A stretch of 64,000 nt of DNA from Prochilodus magdalenae (taxonomy: Eukaryota > Chordata > Actinopteri > Characiformes > Prochilodontidae). Of this stretch, positions 36,847 to 48,729 are shown one piece after another (position 1 is the stretch's first letter; each line of letters begins with the position of its first letter). Under the pieces are notes generated by a model. The model was not told the origin of the DNA, did not search any database, and saw only the letters and a program-made list of their open reading frames with translations. The DNA is taken from contig JAMWET010001033.1 of the NCBI GenBank assembly GCA_024036415.1, forward strand, positions 62,001 through 126,000, read 5' to 3'. Position numbers and translations under genes: made by a program.

Positions 36847-37882
36847 TAGGGCTGCCCTCTAGAAGTCGGCGATTCGAATCGTCAGTCGGAGACCCTTTAA
36901 GTCGACTGAGACCCTTCAAGTCGACTGACAACAGTGACCTTTTCCTCCCCCCGTAAAACAGACTAAAGCTTACAAAAATGCACAAGAACTTAAGAATATA
37001 AAAAGACATGTTAATAATTATTAAAGGGGAAATAATAAATATATATTAAAGGTCTAGCTGGGCTGTGACGTATCCTTGCTAAAAAATTTAATCCACGTGA
37101 CGACATGCGCTGGCGGTTCACCACTTAGGAAGCCGTGAAGCTGAGAGACACGGGGGGAGCGATGTCTCAGAGAAGAAGAGAATCCGAACAAGTAAAACCA
37201 AATTCTGCTCTTCATTCAGTCAGACATCGAACACTGCTCCAAACGAGGGAGCTGACTTTCGGTTTAGACATAATGGCTGTTTGCGGTGAAGGAAAACGGA
37301 GCGGAGATGTTTGTTTTGTTATAATTCCATTATTTTAGAACCTAAATTACAGATATTTATATTTATGCGTCTACAGCTAAAATTATTTTTATTTAAGGAT
37401 AAGTACAGTCATTAATACGTCTGCCGATAAACGAGAGATTATTACAGCGCGGGTAATATCATAAACGGTTTGAGGTTTACCGTACTTCTTTTCATCTAAA
37501 AATAATTTAAATATGGACTAATTTGGTTTTATAGCAGTTCGTTATTTATGAAAGATGAAAGGTGAAGGCTCCTCCTACTGAAGAAGCTGTTAGAAGTTAA
37601 ATTAAAAGACTATAAGCTATAAGCGCTAATGTTTAGCATAAATACGCGCTGCTGCCCGACGCTGTATCCTGTAATTAAAGGGTCCAATTCAGATCGTTAA
37701 TCATACACCACGACTCTTTTAGTTCAGAAATATGTCCCTGTAACTCTGCTGACTTTCTAAATGAGGAGGACATCAGATCTGAACTGTATGCAAATTGATT
37801 TACTGATTACTAGATAATGTACATGGAAAAAAAAACGTGAATCCGATTCGACTGACAAAATTCTGAGTCGGGTACAGCCCTA
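36847..37882. mobile_element. Non-autonomous hAT element, 1,036 bp, with 8-bp TSD
   Basis: The ends TAGGGCTG and CAGCCCTA are exact inverted termini. Looser subterminal complementarity follows (GATTCGAATCGTCAGTCGG versus a right end with GAATCCGATTCGACTGAC). Both sides are flanked by ATTTGTGG (36839-36846 and 37883-37890), the 8-bp duplication expected for hAT. A 20-bp subterminal unit GAGACCCTT-AAGTCGACTG is tandemly repeated at about 36890-36928. The only open frame (67 codons, 37135-37338) is not a transposase, so mobilisation would need an enzyme in trans. Confidence 0.92.
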
Positions 37883-37890
37883 ATTTGTGG

Positions 37891-38660
37891 TAGCCTCTAC
37901 AAATTGTGTTTTTGCACATTGTGATTTTTGCACTCAACAGAGAAAACTGTTCATTTTTTCCACTCTGTACAATATATTTTGTGTGAATGTGAGTGCAGAA
38001 GAGTGCACTAATTCATTTCACCAAAGCCAATGAGTTAAGCAACCTTAACTTGCAAGCATGGTAGCCAATTAGCCAAATTAAGAAATTCTGAGTGGCAAAA
38101 AATGACAGGAAACACAATTAAATCATTAATTGTGGGTATTTTTACAGTCCCAGCTGTCACAGGAGCAGGAGGAAAAACTACAGAAGTAGATCTGCAAAAT
38201 AGAGTAGAACTTCAGTTGGTTCCCATGTGGGCCAATTGCAGTTTTTGAACATGCCATACAAAAAAATGAACATCTGGCTATGGATTTTCTGCGTCAGTAG
38301 AATTGCTAAAACTCCATGTACATCACCCTGTAAGTTATCTGTGAGAGCCAGTATGAATTCAAGCTACAGTGTAAGAGACTAAAAAAAACGTTCACTCGTT
38401 TTCAAAGCAGGCAGGAGGGAAGATGAAACAGAGCACAGGCTGAGCGACTGGACTTGTGAATTACATAGACAGGCAAAGAGTACGGCTGGTGTTTTTTTGA
38501 AGTTAAGTTTGTTCTGACGTTTTTTTTCCAGGTGACACTTCAGGCTAAAGTTAAGGTAAGGTTTAGATAAAAGTGCAGGATGAATGATGAATCCATCCAG
38601 ATTCCCTTAGAAGAGGGTTCACTGCACAAAAAACCCCATCTCCTCTGTATACATACTGTC
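37891..38660. other. Non-genic stretch, no recognised feature
   Basis: AT-rich; nothing supported. Confidence 0.4.
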
Positions 38661-38673
38661 ATTGCCAAAAGAA

Positions 38674-39120
38674 CAGTTGCACCCAGAAGGAAGTGTGGGG
38701 TGGCAATGCTATTGGGATGATCAGGTTTACCATAAACAATAAATGATGATAAATTTAGACCGATATGGCCAATGTTTATTGAGCTACACATAGAGAAGTA
38801 GTGTCTCTCAGTATGGTGGCGCAACATGCCAGATATCTAGGCATGGAGTTGTAGAGGTTCCTAATGGTGTCCTGTGATAATCCATGGCGGGCAGCTTGAA
38901 TGTTCTCACACTGTTCCTGCAGATTTTGCGGTAGGGGTCGAGGTGGAGTGATACTGGGCCTTCTGGACGTTTGACGCGTGACAACAAACCGCTAATCTTG
39001 TCGCTGACCACAGTGTCTCCACACACGGATTCACTGGTTGTCTTCACCAAGACAAAAGCGGGACTCGTAACTGAAAATGACATTCAGAGTCACTCCATGA
39101 CAGTCTGGCACGACACCATG
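38674..39120 (-). mobile_element. Mariner-like deletion derivative, truncated copy
   Basis: The terminus TTGCACCCAGAAGGAAG is at the left. The minus strand reads IFSYESRFCLGEDNQ, a stop, then IRVWRHCGQRQD, with the catalytic Asp replaced by Tyr. It then runs across the family deletion junction into PRPLPQNLQEQCENIQAARH and a decayed C-terminus. The other terminus is missing. Confidence 0.8.
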
Positions 39121-39881
39121 TTTTTATATACTGTATATATATGTATATGACCTCCTGTCCGGCAGTCCGAGGTCTGGCAGACATAAGAAGCTGTAAAAGC
39201 GAGGGACAGAAGAATTTGAGATACAGTTATGCAGTGTTCTGGCAGCATGCAAAGAAATGAACACATTACCATATTAAAGAGCTCCTCAGGAGACTTTGCC
39301 AGCTGGTTACTATTCCAGGAAAACAAAGTGGGAGATGACGTTGCTTTATCTTGGAAGCCACTGGGTAAAATATTACATTGCTTTATTTGTCACAAAACGA
39401 TATGACACCAAACTGAACGTGGGCAGTCCGCACCGGATGTGGCTTTAAAATGCCATCTCGATCAGCTTCAGAGTACATAAATACATAAGTACATAGTACA
39501 GATGCTAAGATCTCTTTTGCCCATCCACTGTACAGTTACTGACTGTAGCCCAGCTGTTGCTGCACAGTTTTTTAGCCACCCTCCCTCCCATTCATCAATA
39601 CAAAGGGATCACCATAGGACCACCACAGGCCAGATGCTATACTGACTGTTGGACCATACTCAGCACTGCCATGGCACATCTGACCTGAACTGACCTCAAA
39701 GGGCATGACCAGTCATAATACTTTGAACTTTTAAAAAGTGAGAATACCGATTTTTTTTTTTTTTGAGTTTCCTGACTTGTACAATATTCCATTATAAACA
39801 TAAACTGACGAACTGTGAAAACCTGACACAGAGAATTGTTAGCTTGGACGCACTGACACCGGGTTAGTTAGAAAATACTCA
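39121..39881. other. Non-genic stretch, no recognised feature
   Basis: No feature supported; a T run lies at about 39751-39764. Confidence 0.4.
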
Positions 39882-39885
39882 TTTG

Positions 39886-41103
39886 TGTAGCCCGGTTGTA
39901 AAGTTTATTATTATTGTTCAAATTCTTGCAGTTATACATTTTCCTCTAATGAGGTTTTGCCTGTGAACGGTAGGGAAAGATCTTTCATTTCACCGTAATG
40001 GAACCCAAATATACTGTTAATAGGTTAACCAGTATGTCAATCAATCACTCTTCTGTTGGTTGAGGGTGGTGAGTCTAAAGAAAACGGGGGTGCAGAGTGA
40101 GCAGGTGGGGAAGACGAGAGAGAGCGAAGGGCCAAAGTAATGTTTTACCGTTTCTTTCCCTAGCGAAAGGTGAAGAGAGTTCAGGTATTTACTGTTAATA
40201 CCATAGAAGTTCAGTTGTGGTAGCTGCTAACTTGGTTGTAGCAGTTTGGCGGGTTGTAGCTAGCCGGCTAATACGAGTCGGTGGCCGTTTTAACCGTGCG
40301 CTTGAAAATGGCGGCACTCGTGACGTGGACTGTTCAGTAGTACTCTCCAGGATCCCGAGAGTTCCGAGGACAAGGTCAGAAAGATCCCACAGCGGCCGAG
40401 GAGCTGTGTAGGTCCGTTGATGAAGTTTCTACTGCCTTCATTGCTGCGCTATTGGGAGAATACCCCAGGACTCTCACCACTTCGTTACGACTGAGTCGTT
40501 CGAGTCACTGAGTCGATTCCTTTTGGCTCATCTGAGTAGAAGGGGCTAACGGTTTAGCCCACCGCACCCGAGCATCGTACATGCCTGCTACGGTTGGTTG
40601 TTGAGTGTGCGTGTGGGCCCACGTTCATTATTTCTGGAAAAATGTAAATGGGTTAGAAGTGAATGTCCTGTTGTAATGTAATTGCTGTTGACTAGGGTTT
40701 TGAATATTTATATTAATATTTTGATTTTTCATCACCATTTTGGGACAAAGGGTTTGGTGGTTGTGCATATTGTGTATTTTGGACGGCCAAGTATTTTGTC
40801 GCGTAGCTGAGGAGTGGTTAGCTGTTTATTTATTTTTTGTAAACATTTTTGTTTCAGTATCTTTGTCGTCAATTTAATATTATTTAGTGGCTAAAAAGGA
40901 AGGTAAGTGAATGACAACCACAGCTTTGTTTTAATTTCCATGTCTGGTCTCATTCTTCAGAGATAAATATCAATCTGTCATTCGCTATAGATTTGGTAGT
41001 TTTCCTCTGTAGTGCTAACCTGCATCATCCTCTAATACTTTGAACCCATAGCCCCCTCCCCTATGTCTTAACTAACGCCGGTACTAGGGAAAGGGGTGCT
41101 ACA
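39886..41103. mobile_element. Solo LTR, 1,218 bp, with 4-bp TSD
   Basis: Ends TGTAGC and GCTACA (TG...CA, inverted 6-mers), flanked on both sides by TTTG (39882-39885, 41104-41107). The interior has a CpG-rich middle (about 40220-40600) including an AAAATGGCGGC word at 40305-40315, the YY1-type element often found in LTR and housekeeping promoters. No gag, pol or env frame and no second LTR are present, so it is most simply the product of LTR-LTR recombination. Confidence 0.7.
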
Positions 41104-41107
41104 TTTG

Positions 41108-42055
41108 CAAAATAGCATTGCAAAAGCAAGGGAACTTTTGCCAAATGAATGGAATATACACACACTCACTACCATGCTCATTGAGGCTTCTTGCACTAGC
41201 CCTGTTGTTGTGTCTTCCCGTGCTTAGTTGGGCATCACTGTGCTCACTTCCCCATGAAGCCCTTATAGCACTGTCACTGCTATTGCACTTTGCAACCAGG
41301 CAATGCCTTCCCACTGTTTGTCTTGAAGTCCTTTGACATGCTATTCCACTCCAGATCAGTAGGGGTCAACCTGTTCTCTGAAATCCATACCATAAATGTA
41401 AATAACACCCCACCTATATGATAATGCTAATATCTTCTAGCACTCGTTCTTTCTAATAGTCTTATAGCACATTGTTTGGCTGTTTAGACTGAACATGACA
41501 GAAGTTAACATTAAGTTAACATTAAGCAATTTTACAGTGAGTCTTGCACTAAAGAAGCCTGGCACAGAGCTGCTGCGGTTTTCCATTTCTAAGGCTGCAT
41601 TTCAGTGAAGTTCATAACTCCAGCATTTCCCACTAGATCTAATCATCTAAGAAAGCACTCCCTCAGCTGGGAATTCCTACTCGGAAAGTTGGAATGGTGT
41701 TCTTAGGTCTAAGCTCAGTGTATGACATCAAATCCACAAGGCAGCAGTAACTAAGAAACACTTCTCTGCTTTTGCTAAGATGCAGACTTATTCACTGTTT
41801 CAAAAAGGTTAATCCAAATAATTCATATAATTAATAATTATTTTATTAGCTGGATAGCTTGTTGCTAATAATACTTTTGTCCATGGAGACACCTATGCCT
41901 TTATCACCTTGGCTTGAATCCACAGTGGAATAAAATTATGAATGTCCAATCTCTGAAATCCAACCTCCAAGCCAAATCAAACGCAGCATAACAACTAACC
42001 CTGGCTAAAGTGATCTATTATATTGATCTATTATATTTAAAGCCAGTGACATAAT
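41108..42055. other. Non-genic stretch, no recognised feature
   Basis: Only short frames; no repeat family recognised. Confidence 0.4.
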
Positions 42056-42089
42056 TGTCTTAACTTGTCATTTTTCTTCTTGCTGTTTC

Positions 42090-42360
42090 GATAAAATTCT
42101 CCATCCATCTTCTCATACAATTTAATCCAGTATTCGTCGAGGTTGCAGTAGAGAAAGCAGCTGTCCCCTGCAACATCTTACAGCACATTCTGAAGGATCT
42201 GATCTGAAGTCCTAGGACGACTTCTGGGTCTTGTCTCAGTTGGCCATGCCTGATAAAGCCCCAATGGGAGGCATCCAGGGGGCATTCGAATAAGATACCT
42301 GACCACCTCAACAGACTCCCTTCAATGTGGAAGAGTGACAGGTGTACTTTGAGCTACTCC
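42090..42360 (-). mobile_element. LINE fragment (C-terminal end of reverse-transcriptase ORF)
   Basis: The minus strand reads EVVRYLIRMPPGCLPLGLYQ, then AWPTETRPRSRPRTSDQILQ, matching the LRWxGHxIRMP..RPRGRPRTRW end of L2/Rex-type LINE proteins. The frame is broken and about 250 bp remain. Confidence 0.7.
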
Positions 42361-42379
42361 TGGTTGACTGAGTTTCCCA

Positions 42380-42640
42380 CCCGAGCAACACTGTTGTGTC
42401 TGATCCACTCACACCAGCAGTAACATACCACCACTACGTCAGAAAATGATCCATCACGCACATAATACTTGCTCTGTGGGGGTCCTGACCGTTGAAGAAC
42501 AGGGTAACAAAGTACAGAGAAACAGATAGAGCACAGTCTGTAACTGTAGAATTACAAAGTGCTCCTATATGGTCAGTGGAGCTGATAAAATGGACAATGA
42601 GTGTAGATACAAAGAGGTGGACATAATGAAGTGGCCAGTA
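42380..42640 (+). repeat. Dispersed repeat family C copy
   Basis: TGATCCACTCACACCAGCAG, GAACAGGGTAACAAAGTACA and GGTCAGTGGAGCTGATAAAA match the 420 and 49690 copies. Confidence 0.8.
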
Positions 42641-42644
42641 ATTG

Positions 42645-43385
42645 TATTTTGTAAAGAACCAGAGCAGTAGCACTAAGACTCCTAATACAATCCGGGCTCC
42701 GGCAGTATCTTCCTCCTAGATTTACATCCAATTATCACTGTGAACTTTCACACTACTTTTAGCCTTAGTGCTAACGTCACAGGGTTAAGATAAGGTCTGA
42801 AGACAAAGTAGAACTGGAACACCCACTGTGACTCTCCTTTAAATCTAGTTAGAGCCGGCCACTGAATAGGTCGCCCTGTTTCCGAGCAAGTCGAGTGGCT
42901 GGCGTCAAGCACACATGGAAATCAAGCTGACAGGCAGCTGTAATTGAAGCTACTTCGAAGGAGTGAAACAGTGAGTGGACGGCTCAGCCGGGTGGAATGA
43001 GCTTCAGTAGGGATAGAGAACTGTGTTGGAGCATTACATAAGAGTACAGTATGACTCACTGGCAGCTATAGATTAGTTGCTGAGAATTTGGTCTATGCTT
43101 ATAAGGAATCCTAGCGGGATTGCTTTAAAGGATTTTTTTTATTTTGGGTTTCTCGAGTTTTAAAGCTGTTTTTCTCCTAACTTGGACATCTGTCGACTGA
43201 GCTGGATCGTTTTGAAATACGGCCAGTCAGTCTGGCTATCAGTAGTGTATGTCTAGGCCAACCTCTATCCAGTTAGGAGTACAAATGATGCAGCTTTTGT
43301 GCAGAGATGCAAAGTTAAAAATAAGTTATTTGCAGTCAAACTAAAAAGAACTAGTGTTTCTGAGGATGTGAATCATTGAATGCGC
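42645..43385. other. Non-genic stretch, no recognised feature
   Basis: Nothing supported. Confidence 0.4.
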
Positions 43386-43389
43386 ATCT

Positions 43390-44340
43390 ACACTGATGTA
43401 CCAGAACTCATGGGATATCAGTACGAAAACCAGTCATGAACTGGAGTTATCTCAGGGGACGCACCAGATGGAACACATGGAACCACCACCAGCATGCACA
43501 GTGGACAACTGGAGTTCATGTTGCTAGTCCTCTAGGGTTTATTTAGCAACTTCATGAGCACAGGTATGAGGCTGTGTCTGGTATGGTGGTGTAAACAGAG
43601 CCACTCTGGGGGGCCTTCTGCTCCCATATCACATGGAAGCTAAAGAACGCTGCACTGACCTCCGGGATATGTGTGTGGGGCTCGTGGCATTGAATATGGA
43701 TGCGATTTATGCCGGAGTTGGTTGTTGGTTGACATGAACAATCATATCGCCGCTGTCGAATGAAAACCATGTATCTGCAATTTGGTTGATTTTTATTTTT
43801 TGGCATCGTTTGATCACACGAGATGCTGTTTACATTGGGTAGACATTTCATGATGAATGGAAAAACGTCTGGTTCCATTGAGTCTGGTTCCATGAAATCA
43901 GGTTTGTGCCCTCTGCTGTGAAGTTGCCATTTTGAAAATACTTGTTTTTTCTAAACAGCAAATATATGATTGTATAATATCCCTCATACCAGTATGGTCC
44001 CATGAGTTATGGTACCAGTTGTTTGGGCTGATGGTAGGGTCCATGTGTGGTGCAGACCTCATTAAGCCATGGACTCCAGTTGTGCACTGTACAGGCTGGT
44101 AGTGGGTCCATATTGGTATGAGGTATGTTCTCATGGCATGAGTTGGGTCCACAGGTCCGATTTAACACATCATTGAGCATTGCCTACTATGTTTTGCTGC
44201 TTGGTGACCATTCATGGACCCCCCACAATGATGGGATATTCCAGCAGGATAATGCACCTTGCCATTGGGCCCAAGTTGTCCAGAATTGGTTCGATTGGTC
44301 TTATCAATATGTATACAAAAACTCAGAGAGATAGAAAAAG
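43390..44340 (+). mobile_element. Tc1-like family B remnant with transposase fragment
   Basis: The frame at 44125-44334 reads FSWHELGPQVRFNTSLS, then GIFQQDNAPCHWAQVVQNWF, containing the second catalytic Asp block (QDNAPCH) of Tc1 transposases. The copy is 3' truncated, and the upstream half has no open frame. Related to 17640-18240. Confidence 0.8.
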
Positions 44341-44649
44341 ATAATTTACTTGCTAAGATCTTATATTTTGAGGTGTTCCTTGATTTGTAGACCACCATTG
44401 TCAAACTATGGTTATGTCATATAGTTGCAATGGAGTCAGTCCTAAAGAAAAAAAAAATCTCTGAGTGATATATTAGATAAAATATTTAGTTCCTCAGTTA
44501 GTGATGAGAAAGAGAGCATTGTCTATTTTGAATAATAAATAAAATATTTTGGCTATCTTACACAGTATACATAAATGGTTTTGTACATCATATATCTTAG
44601 CATTCAGGATAAACCACATTAACAAATAAAAAGGGGTCCCCTCTGTAAT

Positions 44650-45455
44650 GTTCTGTTCTGGAAATTTATTCTTTGATTAAGATGACAGTAAATCTGATCC
44701 ACAGTGCCTACACTGAGGCAACTAGACAACCATGTTTTGCCATCGTTTTTTATTATGGAAACAGAGAGTACACAAAACAAATAAGGGGAGCCAGAAGTGA
44801 GTCATGGCAATAAACACAAGAGTCAATAGACACACAGTACACAAGGCAAATGTAAGAAAGGTAAGACAAGCAGAACAATAATAATGTCAAACGCATAGCA
44901 TAAGGGACAAATAAAGTATAAGGAAGGAACAGAAAAGAAAAACAGCAACAACAACAACTATAATAATAATTTTGTAGAAATTTATATACATATACTAATA
45001 TATGCTTCCTAATATATGCTTCGCTGTGCAGGAGAAAGGTAAAGCCAGGACACCCCCAAGGACATGACCAACCACCGAATCCCTCCACCTCCCCATCCAA
45101 ACCTCAGCCCCCAGCCTGCTCATCATCTTACAGAGGAACACAACATTCCTATATCTGTATTCCAGAATGACAGTTCTGGTATTCACAGGGCTGCAAATGT
45201 GATTGATTGGCATGATAAACATTCAGGAGCATTCACACATCTGGATTGGCCCACAAAATCCCCAGATTTAAATCCTCTTGGAAATTTGTGGGACTACCAG
45301 GAACAACCTGTAAAACAGCTGGAAAGACATCCACCAAATCTGGACCAACTGATCAATTCCTTGATGCAAGGGTGTCTGAACAGAAACTTGTCCAGTACAA
45401 TACATTGTTAAGGAATTACATTTCCTATTAGGTACATTTCAGTAACAGGGGACTT
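44650..45455 (+). mobile_element. Tc1-like family A copy with best-preserved transposase end, interrupted
   Basis: The frame at 45064-45411 encodes HRAANVIDWHDKHSGAF, LDWPTKSPDLNPLGNLWDYQ and RHPPNLDQLINSLMQGCLN: the third catalytic region SPDLNPxxNLWD with Glu replaced by Gly. It ends in GTACATTTCAGTAACAGGGG. Compared with the 10195 copy, about 375 bp (44742-45117) interrupt it. Confidence 0.85.
44742..45117 (-). mobile_element. Insertion inside Tc1-like copy
   Basis: Begins with TCGTTTTTTATTATGG and ends CCCAGCCTGCT. Relative to the 10195 copy it separates ACAACCATGTTTTGCC from CATCATCTTACAGAGG. The T-rich left end suggests a reverse-oriented retroposon with an A-rich tail. Family unknown. 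Confidence 0.5.
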
Positions 45456-46340
45456 CACAGCTGCAGTGAGTTCATGTTTTACTCTGTTGCAAATGGAGCC
45501 TCAGGCCAGACATCTGTAAACATGCTGTGTAATAACTTTTCTGTGAGGGAGTTTTACAAAGCATTAAACTCTGGTTCCTATCACTGCCACTGCAATATAA
45601 ATTTATTAGCCTGTTAATTTTCCTGCATTTCCCATTAAGGATTTTTCTTTAAAGATTTTAAGACCTTTAATAGTTCTACTATAAAGTTTGCTTTATTAAT
45701 AATGTCCATTTTTAATTTTCCGTAAAGACACGTTAAACCTAGCTATCACAATGCTTCTGTATATGTACTCAGAATAAAATTAACAAATAAATAAACATTA
45801 TACAGTGAAATGAGAGACATAATATTTACATTGTTTTAATCCTGAGGCAGCAGCCACAGATACAAGAGTAAGAGGCCCTGGCGTATTTGCTATTCCACCT
45901 AACAGGCACTGGTTCGTCTCACTTTGAGGAGATCTGCTTATGCAGCTTCTCCTCCACAGTGGCTTGTAAAACTCACACTATTCTGCAGTATGAAAACAGC
46001 CTTGCCCAGTTGACCTTCTCTAAGTTTTACTGAAAGCACAGGGGAACAAATATTGTGTTATGTGTATTGCAGCCAGCTGATATAGTGTACACTATTTAAT
46101 AATAAAGCTTCTTTATTATTCTGTGGTTCTTGGCTAGACACACGGTTTATGTTATCTGGAGGTTCTTCAATTCTTTAAATGCCCTTTTTCGCTTGTACAT
46201 CTCATATATAAACATCAACATATATTTTTATGGAGCTGTTCATGTCCTCAGTCATCATGTATAATTCATCATGTCACATGAATTAAAAAATAAAGTTCTT
46301 TCTCTACTGTGACCTTCACAGAATGTATTTACTCAACTTA
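45456..46340. other. Non-genic stretch, no recognised feature
   Basis: AT-rich; no feature supported. Confidence 0.4.
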
Positions 46341-46344
46341 ATAG

Positions 46345-46900
46345 GACCTATACACCCACTGACCACTACATTAAGTACACCTCCTTGTATCTACACTCAC
46401 TGTTTATTGTATCAGCTCCACTGACCATATAGGAGCACTTTGTAGTCCTACAGTTACAGACTGTAGTCCATCTGTTTCTCTGTATACCTTATTGCCCTGA
46501 TCTTCTATAGTCAGGACCCCCCCAGTACCTCGACAGAGCAGGTATCTTATGGGTGGTGGATCATTCTCAGCACTCCAGTGACACTGTTACAGTGACTGGT
46601 GGTGGTGTGTTAACATGTGTTGTGCTGGTGTGTGTGGATCAGACACAGCAGTGCTTCTGGACTTTTTAAACAATGCATCCACTCACTGTCCACTCTAGAC
46701 ACTCCTACCTTGCTGGTCCACTTTGTAGATGTAAAGTCAGAGACAATAGTTCACCTGCTGCTGCACAGTTTGTGTTGGTTATCTTCTAGTCCTTCATCAG
46801 ATACAGGGCACTGCCCACAGGACGCTGCTTACTGGATAGTTTTGGTTGGTGGAGAATTCTCAGTCCAGCAGTGACACTGAGGGGTTTAGGCACTCTAGCA
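46345..46900 (-). repeat. Dispersed repeat family C, longest copy
   Basis: Two related halves in tandem. Each has a GG-TGGTGGA-ATTCTCAG...CAGTGACACT-like segment (46555-46590 and 46850-46880) and a TTTGTAG..GTCAGAG/AGACTGTAGTCC-like segment. It therefore looks dimeric. Non-coding. Confidence 0.7.
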
Positions 46901-48190
46901 GCACCTGTGTAAGATGTGTTCTGAGCATTTTACAAGTTATGCTGCTGCATTCTGCACAAGCTGTGGAAGTGACTGATTTCTTAGGATCCCCAGTAAGGGC
47001 CATTACACTGATCAATTCTGCTGCAACAAATGTATGAACGAGACAGTAAAGGCTGAACCTTAATGATATTTCCTAAATGATAAAAAGTTACTGTGGCATG
47101 TAACAGCGTCTATGTAAATGTTACATAAGTATGTTTGTTTATTAGCGTGGGGGATTCCCAGTGATGTACGCTGGGTATTGTAGTGAGAGAACACTCATGG
47201 ACAAGAGTTATACATAAGTGTGAATTCTCTCTGACTGATGAGGCTAAGAGAGGCAATACTGAGTCACAGAACACAATGGTTACATAACTTGACAAATATT
47301 ATACTAGATGCTCGCTTCAGGACAGAGCGGCCTTTTACGAGTGTAATTAAGAGGTTCCAGCCACATCCAACCTCTGCCCACTTATATTCTGACTTTGACC
47401 TTAAAATAGCTCTAGCCTGGCCTCAGATCAGCGCCTTAAGCGACTGGCGGCACTCCAAAGCTCATATGACGTTCTTCTTCACAACCTCCCCATCTGTGTC
47501 AGCTGGATCCTTCTGAATTATTCAGATAGTGATGCATGAGTCCTTGCCAGCGCAGAAATGGGCTTTCCCTTCCCGTCCTCTGTTCCATCTTTAGACCTCC
47601 CAGTTGTTGCTCTGCTGGAGGTCTCAACAACACTGATCAAACCCAACGAGCTCGCAGCACGAAGCCGTCGGAGGCCTCCTTTAATAAGCCCATGCTTCAC
47701 TTCATGGTGGTTTGAAGTGACGTGGGCAGGTGCGCTCCTGCTCCCAAGCTGCGAGAGGTGCAGTGATGCAGACATGTGGCTCAACCTTCCAAAGCCTGGT
47801 CTGAACTTTTCAAATGAGAATTTAACAGCTTCGGAGGCTTATTTCTATCAAGCTTTAGCATTATCACAGAACAAAGGAACTAGCAGAGTTCTCAAATACT
47901 AATGCATTATTCAGGAGAAAGCACGAGTAATGGGTCTGCGCTGAATTATTTGTTTCCTGTTTTTCAATGCTATTTGTATTCGTCTTCATTCTCAAAGTAA
48001 ACTCACTTCACTTTCTCTCACCACAGCAGGCAGGCATGGGCACTGCATTCCACTTAGTGTGCTGTTAAGTTGAATAAAATTCAATGCGGATCTATATTTC
48101 TTTTGGGTATAGCAGTCCCAGTTTTATCCAGTGTCTCTCTCTTCTCTTCTTTTTAAGGTGTATGGAATAAGTCAATATTTCCATGAAACG
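46901..48190. other. Mostly non-repetitive stretch with balanced-composition core 47300-47900
   Basis: A 114-codon frame on + (47558-47902) and an 88-codon frame on - (47518-47784) overlap in a GC-balanced segment with no repeat relatives in the window. No protein family recognised. Candidate conserved non-coding element or decayed exon. Confidence 0.35.
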
Positions 48191-48194
48191 CATA

Positions 48195-48725
48195 TAAGTG
48201 ACAATATATATTGTCCTATACTGGTGCAGTACAGGGATGATGGTGCTATGTACCTGTGGGGTGTGAGTAACATTCAGTGTACTGAATGTCTCGTTTCATG
48301 TGTGGAAAATGGCTCCAAATTTTAATAATTGGCTGAAGGGATTGATTGCATTTGGGCATGCCAAACAAAAAAAGCTGCAGGTGTATGGAAGTGTACAGTT
48401 ATATAGGTCTGCCAGCAGTGGCAGAAATCCCAGTCTACAGGAAATTCTCCTCAGAATTGTGCCTGGGAAGGCATCCACCAAATCTGGCCCAACTGGGCTG
48501 TCTGAACATTAGAGTGGCCTACATTACACACCTTTAGGTACGTTTCAGTCACAGGTTAATCATTTCTCAGGCTGATTGTTGTGATATATGACGTGCATTG
48601 CCAACAGAGAAGTTGCAGTATGCCAACTACACTCTGCTAACAGCCATATTACATACATACATTATCCTGTATATAAAGTTTCACACTTTGGAACCAGAAG
48701 ACCCTCTTTTATGACAGCACTCATA
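48195..48725 (+). mobile_element. Tc1-like family A deletion derivative, long copy
   Basis: GGGATGATGGTGCTATGTAC, CCCAGTCTACAGGAAATTCT and GGCATCCACCAAATCTGGCC, continuing through ATATAAAGTTTCACACTTTG and AGACCCTCTTTTATGACAGC, all shared with 4655-5240. Confidence 0.75.
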
Positions 48726-48729
48726 TTGT

